DNA of 64,000 nucleotides from positions 62,001 to 126,000 of the forward strand of contig NZ_SWCN01000013.1 of NCBI RefSeq assembly GCF_005116575.1, written 5' to 3'. A program made the position numbers and the translations under genes. Positions 19,304-28,505 of this stretch are shown piece by piece. The notes under the pieces were generated by a model. That model was given only the letters and a program-made list of their open reading frames with translations. It was not told the origin of the DNA and did not search any database. The stretch is from Desulforhopalus sp. IMCC35007 (GTDB taxonomy: Bacteria > Desulfobacterota > Desulfobulbia > Desulfobulbales > Desulfocapsaceae). Positions within the stretch are counted from its first letter, which is position 1; the number at the start of each line of letters is the position of its first letter.

Positions 19304-19648
19304 ATCCTTTCCTCCTTTTGTTAATGAACGTTCGTCATTGAACACTTTTTGGAAAACTGTTACAGGCCAATAATCACTTGCAGCCAAAGACTTCCCTCGT
19401 AAATTTATTAAACGAAAGAGAGGTTTTGCCTCGGGTAACAGTCTGCCACCCCTTCTACCTATTTTTACTGATATAATGGATTAATCAATGGGGTATAAAA
19501 CGGTATAGAGTGGATAGGTTGTGTATCCATTATGGGAGATGTATATATCCAGAATGCGGGACAAATGAAGAAAGTGGGTATGACAGTCATGTTGACTATA
19601 ACACTGACTCTGGATGGATGGAACAGGACAAAAATGGAGTTGAGCTTT
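19304..19648. promoter_or_regulatory. Upstream region of the 1470-aa protein gene
   Basis: About 345 bp between two minus-strand genes. The near-palindrome aatgaacgttcgtcatt (19323-19339), with perfect AATGA/TCATT arms and a GAACGTTC core, lies about 20 bp upstream of the start codon. It resembles TetR-type operators, but no TetR gene is nearby. No sigma-54 consensus found on the minus strand. Confidence 0.3.
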
Positions 19649-21040
19649 TCAGGAAAAGGAGCTGAGATATACTTGGAGATTTATTCCTTGCTGTGAAATA
19701 CCGAGTTTTTTCCTGATACTCTTTCGATGGATACTGATAGTACCAGGTGAGAGATGCATGACCTCCGCTATCTCCTTGGTACTTTTGCCATGTTTTACAA
19801 AGTTGGCAACCTGAAACTCGGTCGGTGTAAGCTTGTTCATCAGGCTGGAGCCTGCCGGGGTAATTTGAGCTGTTAAGTCTTGTAGATTTGCGGTGAGTGT
19901 ATCAAGCACTATTCTTTGTTGAACACTCAATCGGGATTGTTGGAGTTTCTCCAGGTAGGGGACTATATATTTTTCGATTTTCTCTGCTATGGTTTGTTCA
20001 ATTTTGTATTTGTCTTTGCCCATTTTTTTCAGCAGAACTTTCAAGGCGACATGCACATCTTGTATTTCATTCGTCTTTTTTGCAACATTGTCTTCAAGAG
20101 TGTCTTTTATAGCCTGCAGTTCCAATTCATTTTCTTTATTTTTTGTGATTTCTGTATGGGTTCCGACTATTCGAAGTGGTTGACCTGTACCACTTCTTTC
20201 CACAACTTTTCCGCGGGAAAGGAACCATTGCCAACCGCCTGACCTATTGCGAAGTCGAACTTCAACTTCATATCTTCTCGTCAGTCCTTCAAGATGTGCT
20301 TCTATTGCTCTGATATACTTGAGGTTATCGTCAGGATGGAGCAACTTGTGCCAGGAAAGCATGTCCTGTTTTACATCCTGTTTTGTATAGCCAAGAATGT
20401 GATGCCAATTGTCACCAAAATATTCTTCATCCGATAACAGATTTTTATCCCATACTCCATCTGACGACGCTTCGAGCGCAAGGCGTAAACGTTCTTCGCT
20501 TTCCCTGACGAGTTCAGCATTTCGTTTTTGTGTGGTAATATCTCTGTTGCTCGCTCTTCTCCCCAAAAAGTGCCCTTCAGAGTTATATACAGGCTGACAA
20601 CTGTGAGCAATCCACCGCAGGGAACCGGTTGAGGGCATAATTCTAAACTCTATATGGCTGGTCGCCTCGGAAGTATTGCAACTGCATTCCCTGTGCGCTG
20701 CAAACATGGGTCTGTCGTCAGGATGAACAATCGATAAAAAAAGCTCGGGATTGTTAAAGAAATCTTTGGGGCAGTACCCCGTCAGCCTTTCACAAGATGG
20801 AGAATTATAGAGCAGTTTAGTTTCGGGGCTTAACCAGTATTCCCAGTGATAGGTATAATCGGCGACGGTTTTAAATTTCTGTTCACTTTCTTTTAACCGG
20901 AGGATGGCCTGACCATGTTCTTCGAGAACTTTTTTGAGTTGCCGTTTGACAAGATGCAATTCAGAGCTTGCTTTGTCTTGATTGGTGAGCACATCTTTGC
21001 TGTTATCAATGCCCATTTGGTTTTGTCCGGAAACTTCCAC
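19649..21040 (-). CDS. PAS-PAS-LuxR transcriptional regulator
   Basis: 463 aa. An N-terminal coiled segment (about 25-55) is followed by two PAS/PAC units: PAS1 about 55-170 (FKTVADYTYHWEYWLSPETK ... VHPDDRPMF ... FLGRRASNRDIT) and PAS2 about 180-310 (RLALEASSDGVWDKNLLSDE ... LHPDDNLKYI ... IVGTHTEITKNK). A coiled linker follows, and a LuxR/FixJ-type HTH at the C-terminus (LTPTEFQVANFVKHGKSTKE, IAEVMHLSPGTISIHRKSIR). This is a one-component sensor-regulator without kinase or receiver domain. Such PAS-LuxR proteins are frequent in Desulfobacterota. Its position directly upstream of the large surface-protein gene makes that gene a plausible target. Confidence 0.88.
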   Translation of the reverse strand: MEVSGQNQMGIDNSKDVLTNQDKASSELHLVKRQLKKVLEEHGQAILRLKESEQKFKTVADYTYHWEYWLSPETKLLYNSPSCERLTGYCPKDFFNNPELFLSIVHPDDRPMFAAHRECSCNTSEATSHIEFRIMPSTGSLRWIAHSCQPVYNSEGHFLGRRASNRDITTQKRNAELVRESEERLRLALEASSDGVWDKNLLSDEEYFGDNWHHILGYTKQDVKQDMLSWHKLLHPDDNLKYIRAIEAHLEGLTRRYEVEVRLRNRSGGWQWFLSRGKVVERSGTGQPLRIVGTHTEITKNKENELELQAIKDTLEDNVAKKTNEIQDVHVALKVLLKKMGKDKYKIEQTIAEKIEKYIVPYLEKLQQSRLSVQQRIVLDTLTANLQDLTAQITPAGSSLMNKLTPTEFQVANFVKHGKSTKEIAEVMHLSPGTISIHRKSIRKKLGISQQGINLQVYLSSFS

Positions 21041-21756
21041 AGTTTCTTTCCCCAGTTATCGATAGAACCTGTTTGGGACAACAATATAAGTTTGCAGGTT
21101 GTCCAACCAATTCGAGTTAGGCCACAAAACAACTTTATCAAAAGCATGAAACATGCCAGAAGACAATTAATGTTTTCTTAGGATGTAAGGGGAAATTCTA
21201 TTTCCTTGTTTTTGTAGTTAATTTCAGGGACTAGTGGGGGAACATTTTTCAACGACATAAAATGAAATGAAGCAATAGAGATTTTATATATGCTAACTTA
21301 AAATAACTATTACTGACAGCCGAAACCTATTCCGGAAAACAGAAATATTCTGGTTTTATGTTATTCTTGGAATGTAGGACGATATTTTATAAATAGAAAA
21401 ATTGGTGTGGAAAGGTTTTTTACGTATTCCGTGTTCATTGCGCCATATTGCATAAAGCCTTATGGCGCAATTCTTCTCAATAATTCTACTTTGAGTTTTG
21501 GTGCGTTGAGTATCTATACAATAATGCCAATCAATACCTTAGCTAAACTTGGGGCTTTTTATGAGTATCTTCTGGCTGGTTTCAGTAATATCATGGCTGA
21601 AATAAGTGTGAGCTACAACAGTTTAGCTGGCAGCAACTTAGAAAGTGAAAAGATCATTGATCCTTGAACATGAGGCAGATTGCCTGCGACACTGAGTTCT
21701 AGTAAGACGTACCATCTGGCTATGCTATCGGATTAATAATTGTTTTGCCACACTCC
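21041..21756. other. Intergenic region with one perfect inverted repeat
   Basis: About 715 bp. An 86-codon frame at 21407-21667 runs through it, but the product looks random and its start overlaps the inverted repeat region. The only clear element is the hairpin at 21438-21470. Confidence 0.4.
21438..21470. repeat. Perfect inverted repeat
   Basis: ttgcgccata (21438-21447) and tatggcgcaa (21461-21470) form a 10-bp stem with a 13-nt loop, followed by ttctt. It could be a weak terminator or a protein-binding site; no gene ends nearby on the plus strand. Confidence 0.5.
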
Positions 21757-22698
21757 TTAGATCATTTGTCCTTCAAGTAAGCGTACAGAATCACTATAGT
21801 AATCGGTGAAGACGCCATCCACGCCCATTTCAACAACCTCCCGCAGCTCGTCTGGAGAATTCACCGTATAAAGCAGTACCTTTAGACCTTTTTGGTGGGC
21901 CTTATCAACAAACTGAGATGTAACTGTACGATACCAGAGATTTACAGACACCGCTTTCATTTCGCAGGCCGTATCCAGCAGTTCATCGGTATAGTACTGA
22001 CCGGTCAGACACCGCTCAATCTCATCGGCCAGAAATGAACGGACCCGGGAGTCTGGGCATTCACGGTCGAGAAGTTGAAGGTTTTCGGCAAGATTGGAGT
22101 AGTGGGGAATCATATACTGTTCACGCCCATAGGCAAAGACACGTTCGAAATAGCATTCAGCCTCTGGTCCTGCCTGTTGAAGGAGTTCTCTGCGGCGTAT
22201 GGCACCATCCAGTAGAGCTATTTGAATGGTCGGGCAGACGCTGCGGATCTTGTTAAGCTCCTCCCAGTTAAAGGAACTTATCAAAAAATCAGCATGGAGA
22301 AGCTTTGCGGATGTGACATAGTCGTTAATGAGTTCTCCGGTTTTTTTCCCAGTATTCTCACCCTTGAGTTCAAGATGGATTGCAGGTCTGGTTTCTGCTG
22401 CCTGCGAAGCAAAAAAATCCAGAACCTCAGTTAAAAAAGGGATACGGTCATGGCCTTGTGCTGTATCCCCGGCGTAAAGGCTTTTCAGGGTCTTTGAGTC
22501 AGTGCTGGAGACTTCACCCTTTCCCGTTGAGACTTCTTCGAGGTTGAGGTTATGGATTACAACCAGTTGTCCGTCAGCACATAACTGTACATCAAATTCA
22601 ATGGCAGGAACGCCTTCGTCTGTAACTTTTGCAAAAGCGCGAATGGTATTTTGATTGTATCCGGGATAGTGGCATCCACGATGTCCGATGAGTAGCAT
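21757..22698 (-). CDS. Glycerophosphodiester phosphodiesterase (GDPD)
   Basis: 313 aa. The TIM-barrel GDPD signature is LLIGHRGCHYPGYNQNTIRA with the catalytic His-Arg, then IEFDVQLCADGQLVVIHN with the metal-binding Glu/Asp and second catalytic His, and HLELKGENTG. It ends in the family motif VDGVFTDYYSDSVRL. It hydrolyses glycerophosphodiesters to glycerol-3-phosphate and an alcohol. No signal peptide, so it acts in the cytoplasm. The start is 14 nt downstream of the TRAP large-permease stop, with cggag upstream of the ATG. Co-transcription with the TRAP genes suggests it processes the imported compound. Confidence 0.9.
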   Translation of the reverse strand: MLLIGHRGCHYPGYNQNTIRAFAKVTDEGVPAIEFDVQLCADGQLVVIHNLNLEEVSTGKGEVSSTDSKTLKSLYAGDTAQGHDRIPFLTEVLDFFASQAAETRPAIHLELKGENTGKKTGELINDYVTSAKLLHADFLISSFNWEELNKIRSVCPTIQIALLDGAIRRRELLQQAGPEAECYFERVFAYGREQYMIPHYSNLAENLQLLDRECPDSRVRSFLADEIERCLTGQYYTDELLDTACEMKAVSVNLWYRTVTSQFVDKAHQKGLKVLLYTVNSPDELREVVEMGVDGVFTDYYSDSVRLLEGQMI

Positions 22699-22712
22699 TT
22701 AATTCTCCGAAT

Positions 22713-23993
22713 TTACAGGATATTAGGTAAAAACATTACGACTCCAGGCATATAGGTAACCACGAGGAGCACCAGAAGCAATGCAACAATGAATGGCCAT
22801 ATTTCGAGAACAAACTCTCCGACCCTCACCCCTGTTATCGAGCAGGTGGTGAACATCATAGAACCAAATGGCGGTGTTATTCCGCCGATCATAATATTGA
22901 CAATCATGATCAGGCCAAAGTGGATAAGGTCAATGTTCATGGCTTTGACAAGTGGCACCAGAAGAGGTGCAACGATAATCAAAAGAGCCCCACCCTCAAG
23001 GAACATCCCAAGCACCAGAAGCAGGACATTGATCACCATCAGGATGATCCATGGAGAGTCCGAAATAGCCAGGATACTCTTGGTCAGCAGGTGAGGGATC
23101 CGTTCCCAGCTCATGTATTGGCCAAAGACAGATGCGGCAATAATGATCAACATGACTGAGCTTGTTGCAAGCACGGTATTTTTCAGGATTATGGGAACGT
23201 GTTTCCACTTCAGCTCTTTATAGAAAAAGACCCCGATAATGATACAGAAAAGTACAGCCATAGCGCCGGCTTCTGTGGGAGTGAATATGCCAAAACGAAT
23301 ACCAAAGATAATGCCAAAAGGCAGGAGCAGGCCCCAGATCGACTCTTTTAATTGTTTGAAAATTTCTTTTGCCGGTGCTCTTTTGTCCCGTGATGGCTGG
23401 TAGTTTCTCTTGGCGGCGATGAGATGGACGGTGAGCATCAGGGCGCAACACATAAGAATTCCAGGCGTATAACCACCGATGAACATTTTTGCCACCGATA
23501 CCTGGGCAATCAGAGCGTAGATGATAAGGTTGATACCAGGTGGAATAACCGGGGCGATGGCTGAAGATGCTGCAGTGATAGCCGTTGAAAAGGCAGCGCT
23601 ATACCCCCGTTGCGTCATCTGAGGGACCAGAATCTTCGATTGCATGGCCGCATCGGCATTGGCCGAGCCTGAGATACCACCCATCAGGGTTGAGAGCAGG
23701 ACATTGACCTGGGCCAGTCCTCCCCGCAGATGGCCTGTGAGTACGTCGGCCATTTTCATGAGATTTGAACTTATCCCGGAGTAGTTCATGATTTCGCCCG
23801 CCATTATAAAAAATGGTACAGCCAGAAGCGGAAACGAGGAAGCAGAAGTGATAAACTTCTGCAGGATAAGATCTGGAGGCGTTCCCGCATCACCAAAGGT
23901 GAAATAGGCAAGGGTCGCTGCCAAAAGAGCAAAAGCTATTGGAATACTGGTGAAGTAGAGCACCATTACGATAATTATGGGAAAAGTTGACAT
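22713..23993 (-). CDS. TRAP transporter large permease (DctM family)
   Basis: 426 aa from the ATG at 23993; nine upstream in-frame codons look like non-coding sequence. The 12-13 hydrophobic segments and the motifs FFIMAGEIMNYSGIS, LLSTLMGGISGSANADA and the C-terminal NIMIGGITPPFGSMMF are typical of DctM. It uses the Na+ or H+ gradient to import a solute delivered by the binding protein. The GGISGSANAD segment and the ITPPFG segment are the repeated scoop-like motifs of this family. Middle gene of dctP-dctQ-dctM-GDPD. Confidence 0.93.
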   Translation of the reverse strand: MSTFPIIIVMVLYFTSIPIAFALLAATLAYFTFGDAGTPPDLILQKFITSASSFPLLAVPFFIMAGEIMNYSGISSNLMKMADVLTGHLRGGLAQVNVLLSTLMGGISGSANADAAMQSKILVPQMTQRGYSAAFSTAITAASSAIAPVIPPGINLIIYALIAQVSVAKMFIGGYTPGILMCCALMLTVHLIAAKRNYQPSRDKRAPAKEIFKQLKESIWGLLLPFGIIFGIRFGIFTPTEAGAMAVLFCIIIGVFFYKELKWKHVPIILKNTVLATSSVMLIIIAASVFGQYMSWERIPHLLTKSILAISDSPWIILMVINVLLLVLGMFLEGGALLIIVAPLLVPLVKAMNIDLIHFGLIMIVNIMIGGITPPFGSMMFTTCSITGVRVGEFVLEIWPFIVALLLVLLVVTYMPGVVMFLPNIL

Positions 23994-24060
23994 AGCTTTG
24001 TTTTCGAGGGGTTGCCACACCTTTTGGCAGGGTGTGAATGATTATGACTTTTTCTTATTG

Positions 24061-24546
24061 TTAACTTTTTTGCAAACCAAAGAGTTTACGGAGGTCCTGA
24101 TAAAGAAAATTCAGTGCGTACAGGGTGATGAGGGTAAAACCGACGCTTAAGGCTGAATTGACATATATTGCAGGAATATCCAGAACAGGAGTCCGTTTTA
24201 AGCTGTTGGCCTGAATAAATTGGTAACTGAGATAGACGATATAGCCGTTAATGCCCAGCATAAGACCATCTATTATCACCGCAATGAGCGTGCGTAATGA
24301 TGGCGGCCCAAAACGGGTAATGAAATCGATACCAATATGCATTTTATAGCGGTAGGCGGCAGCGGAACCGATAAAGACACTCCAGATAAAGGAGGCGGTA
24401 GACACTTCCTCAGCCCAGAATAAGCCGCCATGAAAAGCGTAGCGCAGTGTTACATTGACGATGACGACAGCCACTGTGATGCAGAGGAAAAAACCGCTGA
24501 GGTACAGGTCGAGATTACAGAAATGTTGTTTAGTTGTAGTAGACAT
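24061..24546 (-). CDS. TRAP transporter small permease (DctQ family)
   Basis: 161 aa with four membrane segments (about 15-37, 47-66, 85-107 and 127-150), the DctQ layout. RYAFHGGLFWAEEVSTASFI matches the conserved FxWAEE helix that contacts the large permease. It lies between the binding-protein gene and the large-permease gene, preceded by an inter-gene hairpin. Confidence 0.9.
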   Translation of the reverse strand: MSTTTKQHFCNLDLYLSGFFLCITVAVVIVNVTLRYAFHGGLFWAEEVSTASFIWSVFIGSAAAYRYKMHIGIDFITRFGPPSLRTLIAVIIDGLMLGINGYIVYLSYQFIQANSLKRTPVLDIPAIYVNSALSVGFTLITLYALNFLYQDLRKLFGLQKS

Positions 24547-24559
24547 TGCTCACACAGGA

Positions 24560-24590
24560 GGTGCACGGAAACTCGTTGGTTCCGTGCACC
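24560..24590 (-). promoter_or_regulatory. Intra-operon hairpin between TRAP binding-protein and permease genes
   Basis: A perfect 11-bp inverted repeat (ggtgcacggaa / ttccgtgcacc) with a 9-nt loop sits in the 55-bp gap. No T-run follows. Such structures often protect the upstream message or cut down read-through, giving more binding protein than permease. Confidence 0.7.
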
Positions 24591-24601
24591 ATTGAATCAT
24601 T

Positions 24602-25606
24602 TTATCTCATGCTGTCAAGCTCTGAGAAGATCGTTTTGAAAACGCCTGGAGTCATACCTGGCTGCTCAATGTACAGTGGGGCCAGAGCGCTGCGGAAGGC
24701 GTCGCCATCAACATCGTTGAACTTCACCCCGTAGGACTCAAGTTCTTTCACAACGCCGCCGTGCTGAGATTTGAGAAGCTCAACCATGTCGTTTGCGCCT
24801 TTGGAGAATTCATCTTGAATAATTGCCTGATATTCTGCAGGAATTGAATCCCAGACCTTGGTGGAGATATAGACACCACAGGTGCCGAGGATGTGGTGAG
24901 TATTGGCAACATTCTTAGTTGGGCCTTCATACACTTTGGTGCCGATGTTGGTGAACTCAGAACCTTCAAGCCCATCCACAACGCCCTGCTGCACAGCAGA
25001 CAGGGTTTCACCCCATGGCAGTGGAGTAGCAACCGCACCCATGGCAGTCAGGGTGTCGATGTAGGATTTAGAACCAGGGGTTCTGATCTTCATACCTTTT
25101 AAATCATCAGGGGTGGTGATGACTTTCTGGGTAATGAGATTTCTGAAGCCATAGATATAATCAAGGGCGAGAATCTTGATGCCCTGAGCTTCAGCCTTGG
25201 CCTTCATATCAGCTACGAGCTGGGTTTGGGTAAGTTTAACATATTCATCAAAACTGCGATACAGCATTGGTGCGTAGAGTGCTTTGAAATCGGGAACATA
25301 GTCACCTATGAAAGATGGATCTTCAACCGAGATAAAGTTGGCACCACGGACGACCTGCTCAACACCTTCCTTGTACGCAGGCAGCTGTGCCTGTGGAAAG
25401 GTCTGGATGGTGATAGCTCCACCCGTTTTTTCCAGAATAGACGCTGCTACAGCATCCATTGACTTGGTCAACTGTTCGGCTGGGCTGAACACGTGGCTCA
25501 GTTTCAACGTCAATTTGAAGTCTTCGCTCTGGGCGGCCATACTCTGGGTGCCCAAAGACAGGAGCAAACCTGCACAAAGGACGGAAAGAGTTTTTTTGAT
25601 GGTCAT
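24602..25606 (-). CDS. TRAP transporter solute-binding protein (DctP family)
   Basis: 334 aa; signal peptide about 1-24 (LSVLCAGLLLSLGTQSMAA), so periplasmic. The DctP pattern is complete: TLKLSHVFSPAEQ at the start, IQTFPQAQL, then FRNLITQKVITTPDDLKGMK followed by IRTPGS, where the conserved Arg binds the substrate carboxylate. ATPLPWGETLSAVQQGVVDG follows. A start at 25606 is fixed by aaggag. The conserved Arg suggests an organic acid ligand. The GDPD gene in the same operon suggests a phosphodiester or sugar-acid compound, but this is a guess from context. Confidence 0.93.
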   Translation of the reverse strand: MTIKKTLSVLCAGLLLSLGTQSMAAQSEDFKLTLKLSHVFSPAEQLTKSMDAVAASILEKTGGAITIQTFPQAQLPAYKEGVEQVVRGANFISVEDPSFIGDYVPDFKALYAPMLYRSFDEYVKLTQTQLVADMKAKAEAQGIKILALDYIYGFRNLITQKVITTPDDLKGMKIRTPGSKSYIDTLTAMGAVATPLPWGETLSAVQQGVVDGLEGSEFTNIGTKVYEGPTKNVANTHHILGTCGVYISTKVWDSIPAEYQAIIQDEFSKGANDMVELLKSQHGGVVKELESYGVKFNDVDGDAFRSALAPLYIEQPGMTPGVFKTIFSELDSMR

Positions 25607-25671
25607 AATGCTCTCCTTGTAAAAGTGATTTGTCTTTTCGTTATGGTTGCCGCAACATTTACGGCCACCTG

Positions 25672-26712
25672 TTATTGATTCTTGTTGATCCTGCTTTGAT
25701 GACTGCTTGTGTGAGGGATCGCGGTCGTCGATTCCCGTACAATCAGGTTCGTTTCCATCATGTCCTGCAGCGGTTTGCCAGGGCTTTCTATCAGCTGAAA
25801 AAGCACTTCCGCTGCACGACGACCCATTTCATAGGCGGGCTGGTGGACCGTTGTGAGTGCTGGCACCATATACGAGGCCGTTTGCATATCATCAAAACCG
25901 ACGATGGATAAATCAGCGGGCAGCGTAAGTCCCATGTCCCTTGCCCCTTTAAGTGCCCCCAGCGCTATATAATCATTTGAGCAGAAAACTGCGGTGGGAG
26001 GAGAGGGCAGGCAGAGTAATTTTTTTATGGAGGCTTCCCCACCTGACAGGGAATAGTCTGTCTGGACAAGAAGTTCTTTGCTGTACGTAAGCCCACTGTC
26101 TCTGAGGCAGCCCTTGTAGCCGTGCCAGCGATGGTAGCTCCTGTCAGTCATGGAAAAATTACCTGCGACCATGCCTATACGCTTATGGCCCAGATTTACC
26201 AAATGTTCGGTGGCCAGATAGCCGCCCTTGTAGTTGTCGATACCAACGGCTGAAAATGGGCCGCCCTTGACTGTACTAAAGAGGAGGACGAATGGAAATT
26301 TCTCATCAACCAGGTTTTTAAGGACATTACCCTTGAGGTTGGTGGTGGTGATGATGAGGCCGTCGATCTGACTTTCGCGCAGTACTTTTACCAGGTTTTC
26401 TTCCTGGGAATACTTGTAGTAGGAGTTGCCGAGTATGACCCTGGTATTTTTTTTATCGGCGTGTTCCTGGACGCCCATGGTGGATTCTGCGAAAACAGGA
26501 TTGTTGATGTTCGGAATGATCAGACCGATTGTATTTGAGCGCTTGGTGACGAAGCCACGGGCGAGGGAGTTATATTTGTAGCTGCACTTCTCCATTGCCT
26601 GAAGGACTTTGTTTCTGGTATTTTCGCGCACGGATTCGGGCATATTGATGACCCTTGACACCGTAGCCGTCGATACCCCTGCAAGTCGTGCAACATCAAG
26701 AATAGTACTCAC
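25672..26712 (-). CDS. LacI-family transcriptional regulator of the TRAP operon
   Basis: 346 aa from the GTG at 26712, which has gaggag at the right distance and gives the classical N-terminus (TILDVARLAGVSTATVSRVI). A longer frame would run through the operator. The HTH (about 3-50) is followed by a periplasmic-binding-like effector domain (TIGLIIPNINNPVFAE, DGLIITTTN, VFCSNDYIALGALKGARDMG, LSIVGFDDMQTASYMVPALT). It binds a sugar-like or related effector. Operators sit at its own start and before the divergent metallohydrolase. Its stop is 65 nt before the TRAP binding-protein gene, so all five genes may form one transcript under its control. Confidence 0.9.
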   Translation of the reverse strand: MSTILDVARLAGVSTATVSRVINMPESVRENTRNKVLQAMEKCSYKYNSLARGFVTKRSNTIGLIIPNINNPVFAESTMGVQEHADKKNTRVILGNSYYKYSQEENLVKVLRESQIDGLIITTTNLKGNVLKNLVDEKFPFVLLFSTVKGGPFSAVGIDNYKGGYLATEHLVNLGHKRIGMVAGNFSMTDRSYHRWHGYKGCLRDSGLTYSKELLVQTDYSLSGGEASIKKLLCLPSPPTAVFCSNDYIALGALKGARDMGLTLPADLSIVGFDDMQTASYMVPALTTVHQPAYEMGRRAAEVLFQLIESPGKPLQDMMETNLIVRESTTAIPHTSSHQSRINKNQ

Positions 26713-26726
26713 TGAACTCCTCCACA

Positions 26727-26740
26727 TGTAAACGCTTACA
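26727..26740. promoter_or_regulatory. LacI-type operator O1
   Basis: tgtaaacgcttaca is a near-perfect 14-bp palindrome with the central CG typical of LacI-family operators. It lies 15 bp upstream of the lacI-type start codon, suggesting autoregulation of the TRAP operon. Confidence 0.75.
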
Positions 26741-26883
26741 TTTCTATAACAGTGGAGTTTGTATCGTGTCAATAATTTTGTTGATTTTGAATTTAATTAT
26801 TAATATAGCGTTAAAAATAAATTATTATTTCTTTATGGCATCATCGATATGTCGTAATTTGAATGGGCTAATATAACTAAAAA

Positions 26884-26897
26884 TGTAAACATATACA
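26884..26897. promoter_or_regulatory. LacI-type operator O2
   Basis: tgtaaacatataca shares the TGTAAAC left half and the TACA end with O1. It lies just downstream of a possible -10 (taatat, near 26868-26873) and 20 bp before the metallohydrolase start. Occupancy here would block transcription of that gene. The 157-bp distance to O1 would also permit looping. Confidence 0.65.
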
Positions 26898-26917
26898 TTT
26901 TTTCATGGGATGTATGA

Positions 26918-28204
26918 ATGAGTCGCAGTCGATTAACAACTCTTACAGAACGGGTTCAGCGAATAGGGTATTGTGGGCTGTATGTCGACCTCGTTACGAC
27001 GAGTCAAGGTACGGTACGTGTCGGCAGTATGCCTGATATTGCAAAGTTTCTGGAGGAACATGGTTTTCGTGAGGAGATTGTTGTGGTGCCGGACTGGGAA
27101 GTGTCTCTCGCAGGAGACAATCGAACCGGTGAGGAGTTTATTCTCTGGCAGGCGCAGATTCGAGGTGGTCTTTGTAAAGAATATGTTGGGCAAAGAAATA
27201 ACCTGGATCAGCTCCACCACCATCTGGACCGCATCTTCCCCTACTTTTTCGATGATAAACGTCTCGCAATAGTCAGGAAAAATTGGCTCGGTAACTGGTT
27301 TGGGCCAAGACCTGCCGAACCTCAATATAAAAAAGGAGCGGTGGAAGTACGGTGCGACAAAGATAATATCCTCATCACTGATGAGGGGAAGGGTGTTTAC
27401 GACAAACGGGCCTTAATTCCATCCACCAACTCAGACGATGATATTGAATCCCTGCTCGGAACCATCCCCCGAGACAGGATGGCGAGGGATGGTCTGGAGA
27501 TAACCCCTGTCGGTTGTGGGAATGGTTTCAGTGGGACGGTGGCCAACAGTCTGATTCGTTTTGGTCAGTATGTCATCTGGATTGATCCCTGTGGCTATCC
27601 AGCACACACCCTGGCTCGACATAATATTCATTGGGACGACATTACCCATTTTCTCTTCACCCATAATCACGAAGACCATGTTCAGGGCCTTACAGCATGC
27701 CTACAACGTGCCCGAAAAAAAGGGAGACGGCTCAACCTGTTGGTTGCAGACAGTGTGTTTCGAATCCTTGTTGACCTTTACTCCCCGTTGTTTCCGGATA
27801 TACAAGACCTTGTGAACGTTCAGCTTTTGATTCCGGGAACTCCAATCAGTCTTGGTCCGGTGCAGATAGAAAGCCGCTGGAATCACCATATCCTGCCGTA
27901 TGGAACTGTTGGTCTGAGGATATCTGCTGCTGGCAGATGTTTTGGTTACTCAGGAGATACGAAGTATGATGAGGCTATCAATGCTGTTTTAAACAGAGAA
28001 GAGCTGACAGCCAGCTGGTTTGCTCCCTGCGATCTTGTTTTTCATGAGATCGAATTTGATAATCCAAACAGTGTACACAGCCATTGGAAACAGGTAGAGT
28101 TATTGCAGAAGGCTGTTTCTGGCAAAGTTCTTGGCTATCACACCGCTTTTTTAGAGAACAGCCCGTTTGAGCTGGTCAAAGAAGGACACCGCTACCTGGT
28201 GTAA
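26918..28204 (+). CDS. Metallo-beta-lactamase-fold hydrolase with a long N-terminal domain
   Basis: 428 aa. The C-terminal ~240 residues hold the metallo-beta-lactamase fold: WIDPCGYPAHTL, FLFTHNHEDHVQGL (HxHxDH), then ESRWNHHILPYGTVGLRI, FGYSGDTKYDE with the bridging Asp, and KVLGYHTAFLE with the last His. The late motifs resemble RNase Z/PhnP-type phosphodiesterases. The N-terminal ~180 residues are unrecognised. Divergent from the LacI gene and preceded by operator O2, it is probably part of the same regulon as the TRAP-GDPD operon. A phosphodiesterase or lactonase acting on the imported compound would fit. Confidence 0.75.
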   Translation: MSRSRLTTLTERVQRIGYCGLYVDLVTTSQGTVRVGSMPDIAKFLEEHGFREEIVVVPDWEVSLAGDNRTGEEFILWQAQIRGGLCKEYVGQRNNLDQLHHHLDRIFPYFFDDKRLAIVRKNWLGNWFGPRPAEPQYKKGAVEVRCDKDNILITDEGKGVYDKRALIPSTNSDDDIESLLGTIPRDRMARDGLEITPVGCGNGFSGTVANSLIRFGQYVIWIDPCGYPAHTLARHNIHWDDITHFLFTHNHEDHVQGLTACLQRARKKGRRLNLLVADSVFRILVDLYSPLFPDIQDLVNVQLLIPGTPISLGPVQIESRWNHHILPYGTVGLRISAAGRCFGYSGDTKYDEAINAVLNREELTASWFAPCDLVFHEIEFDNPNSVHSHWKQVELLQKAVSGKVLGYHTAFLENSPFELVKEGHRYLV

Positions 28205-28310
28205 GATCGCTTTATAGTATGGAGTGTAGCGCGCCGGGAAGATAAATATAGCACTTCAGTATCGGATCAGGTGGCTGTTTTCCTGTCTCGAAGGGAGGAA
28301 GCAACAATTC

Positions 28311-28505
28311 TTATGCTGCTGTTTTCCCGGAATATCCCTGGTCAAGTACAAGGCGGGCGCTCATGCCGCAATGCGGACATATTTTTCCTGATTCAGATCC
28401 CTCGCAACTGGTGCAATATTTTTTAAAGCAGCGACAGCATCGGTAGAGCACATTGTTCTCTATTTCTTTATCGCAGATGGGACATTTTCCTGGTTGAGTA
28501 TCCAT
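28311..28505 (-). CDS. Small double zinc-ribbon protein
   Basis: 64 aa with CPICDKEI, YRCCRCFKKYCTSC and ICPHCGM: four CxxC-type pairs, enough for two zinc sites (RING- or ribbon-like). No membrane segment. Probably a metal-binding adaptor or nucleic-acid binding protein. It is convergent with the metallohydrolase gene; its function is unknown. Confidence 0.6.
   Translation of the reverse strand: MDTQPGKCPICDKEIENNVLYRCCRCFKKYCTSCEGSESGKICPHCGMSARLVLDQGYSGKTAA

Noticed and set aside
19400-19460. Possible GEMM or cobalamin riboswitch upstream of the 1470-aa protein
   Set aside because: A GGCAAAACC-like string is present, but the following GGAC-AAAGCC core and second stem are absent.
21407-21667. 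86-codon plus-strand frame
   Set aside because: No ribosome binding site, no recognisable composition or motif, and it runs across an inverted repeat; treated as chance.
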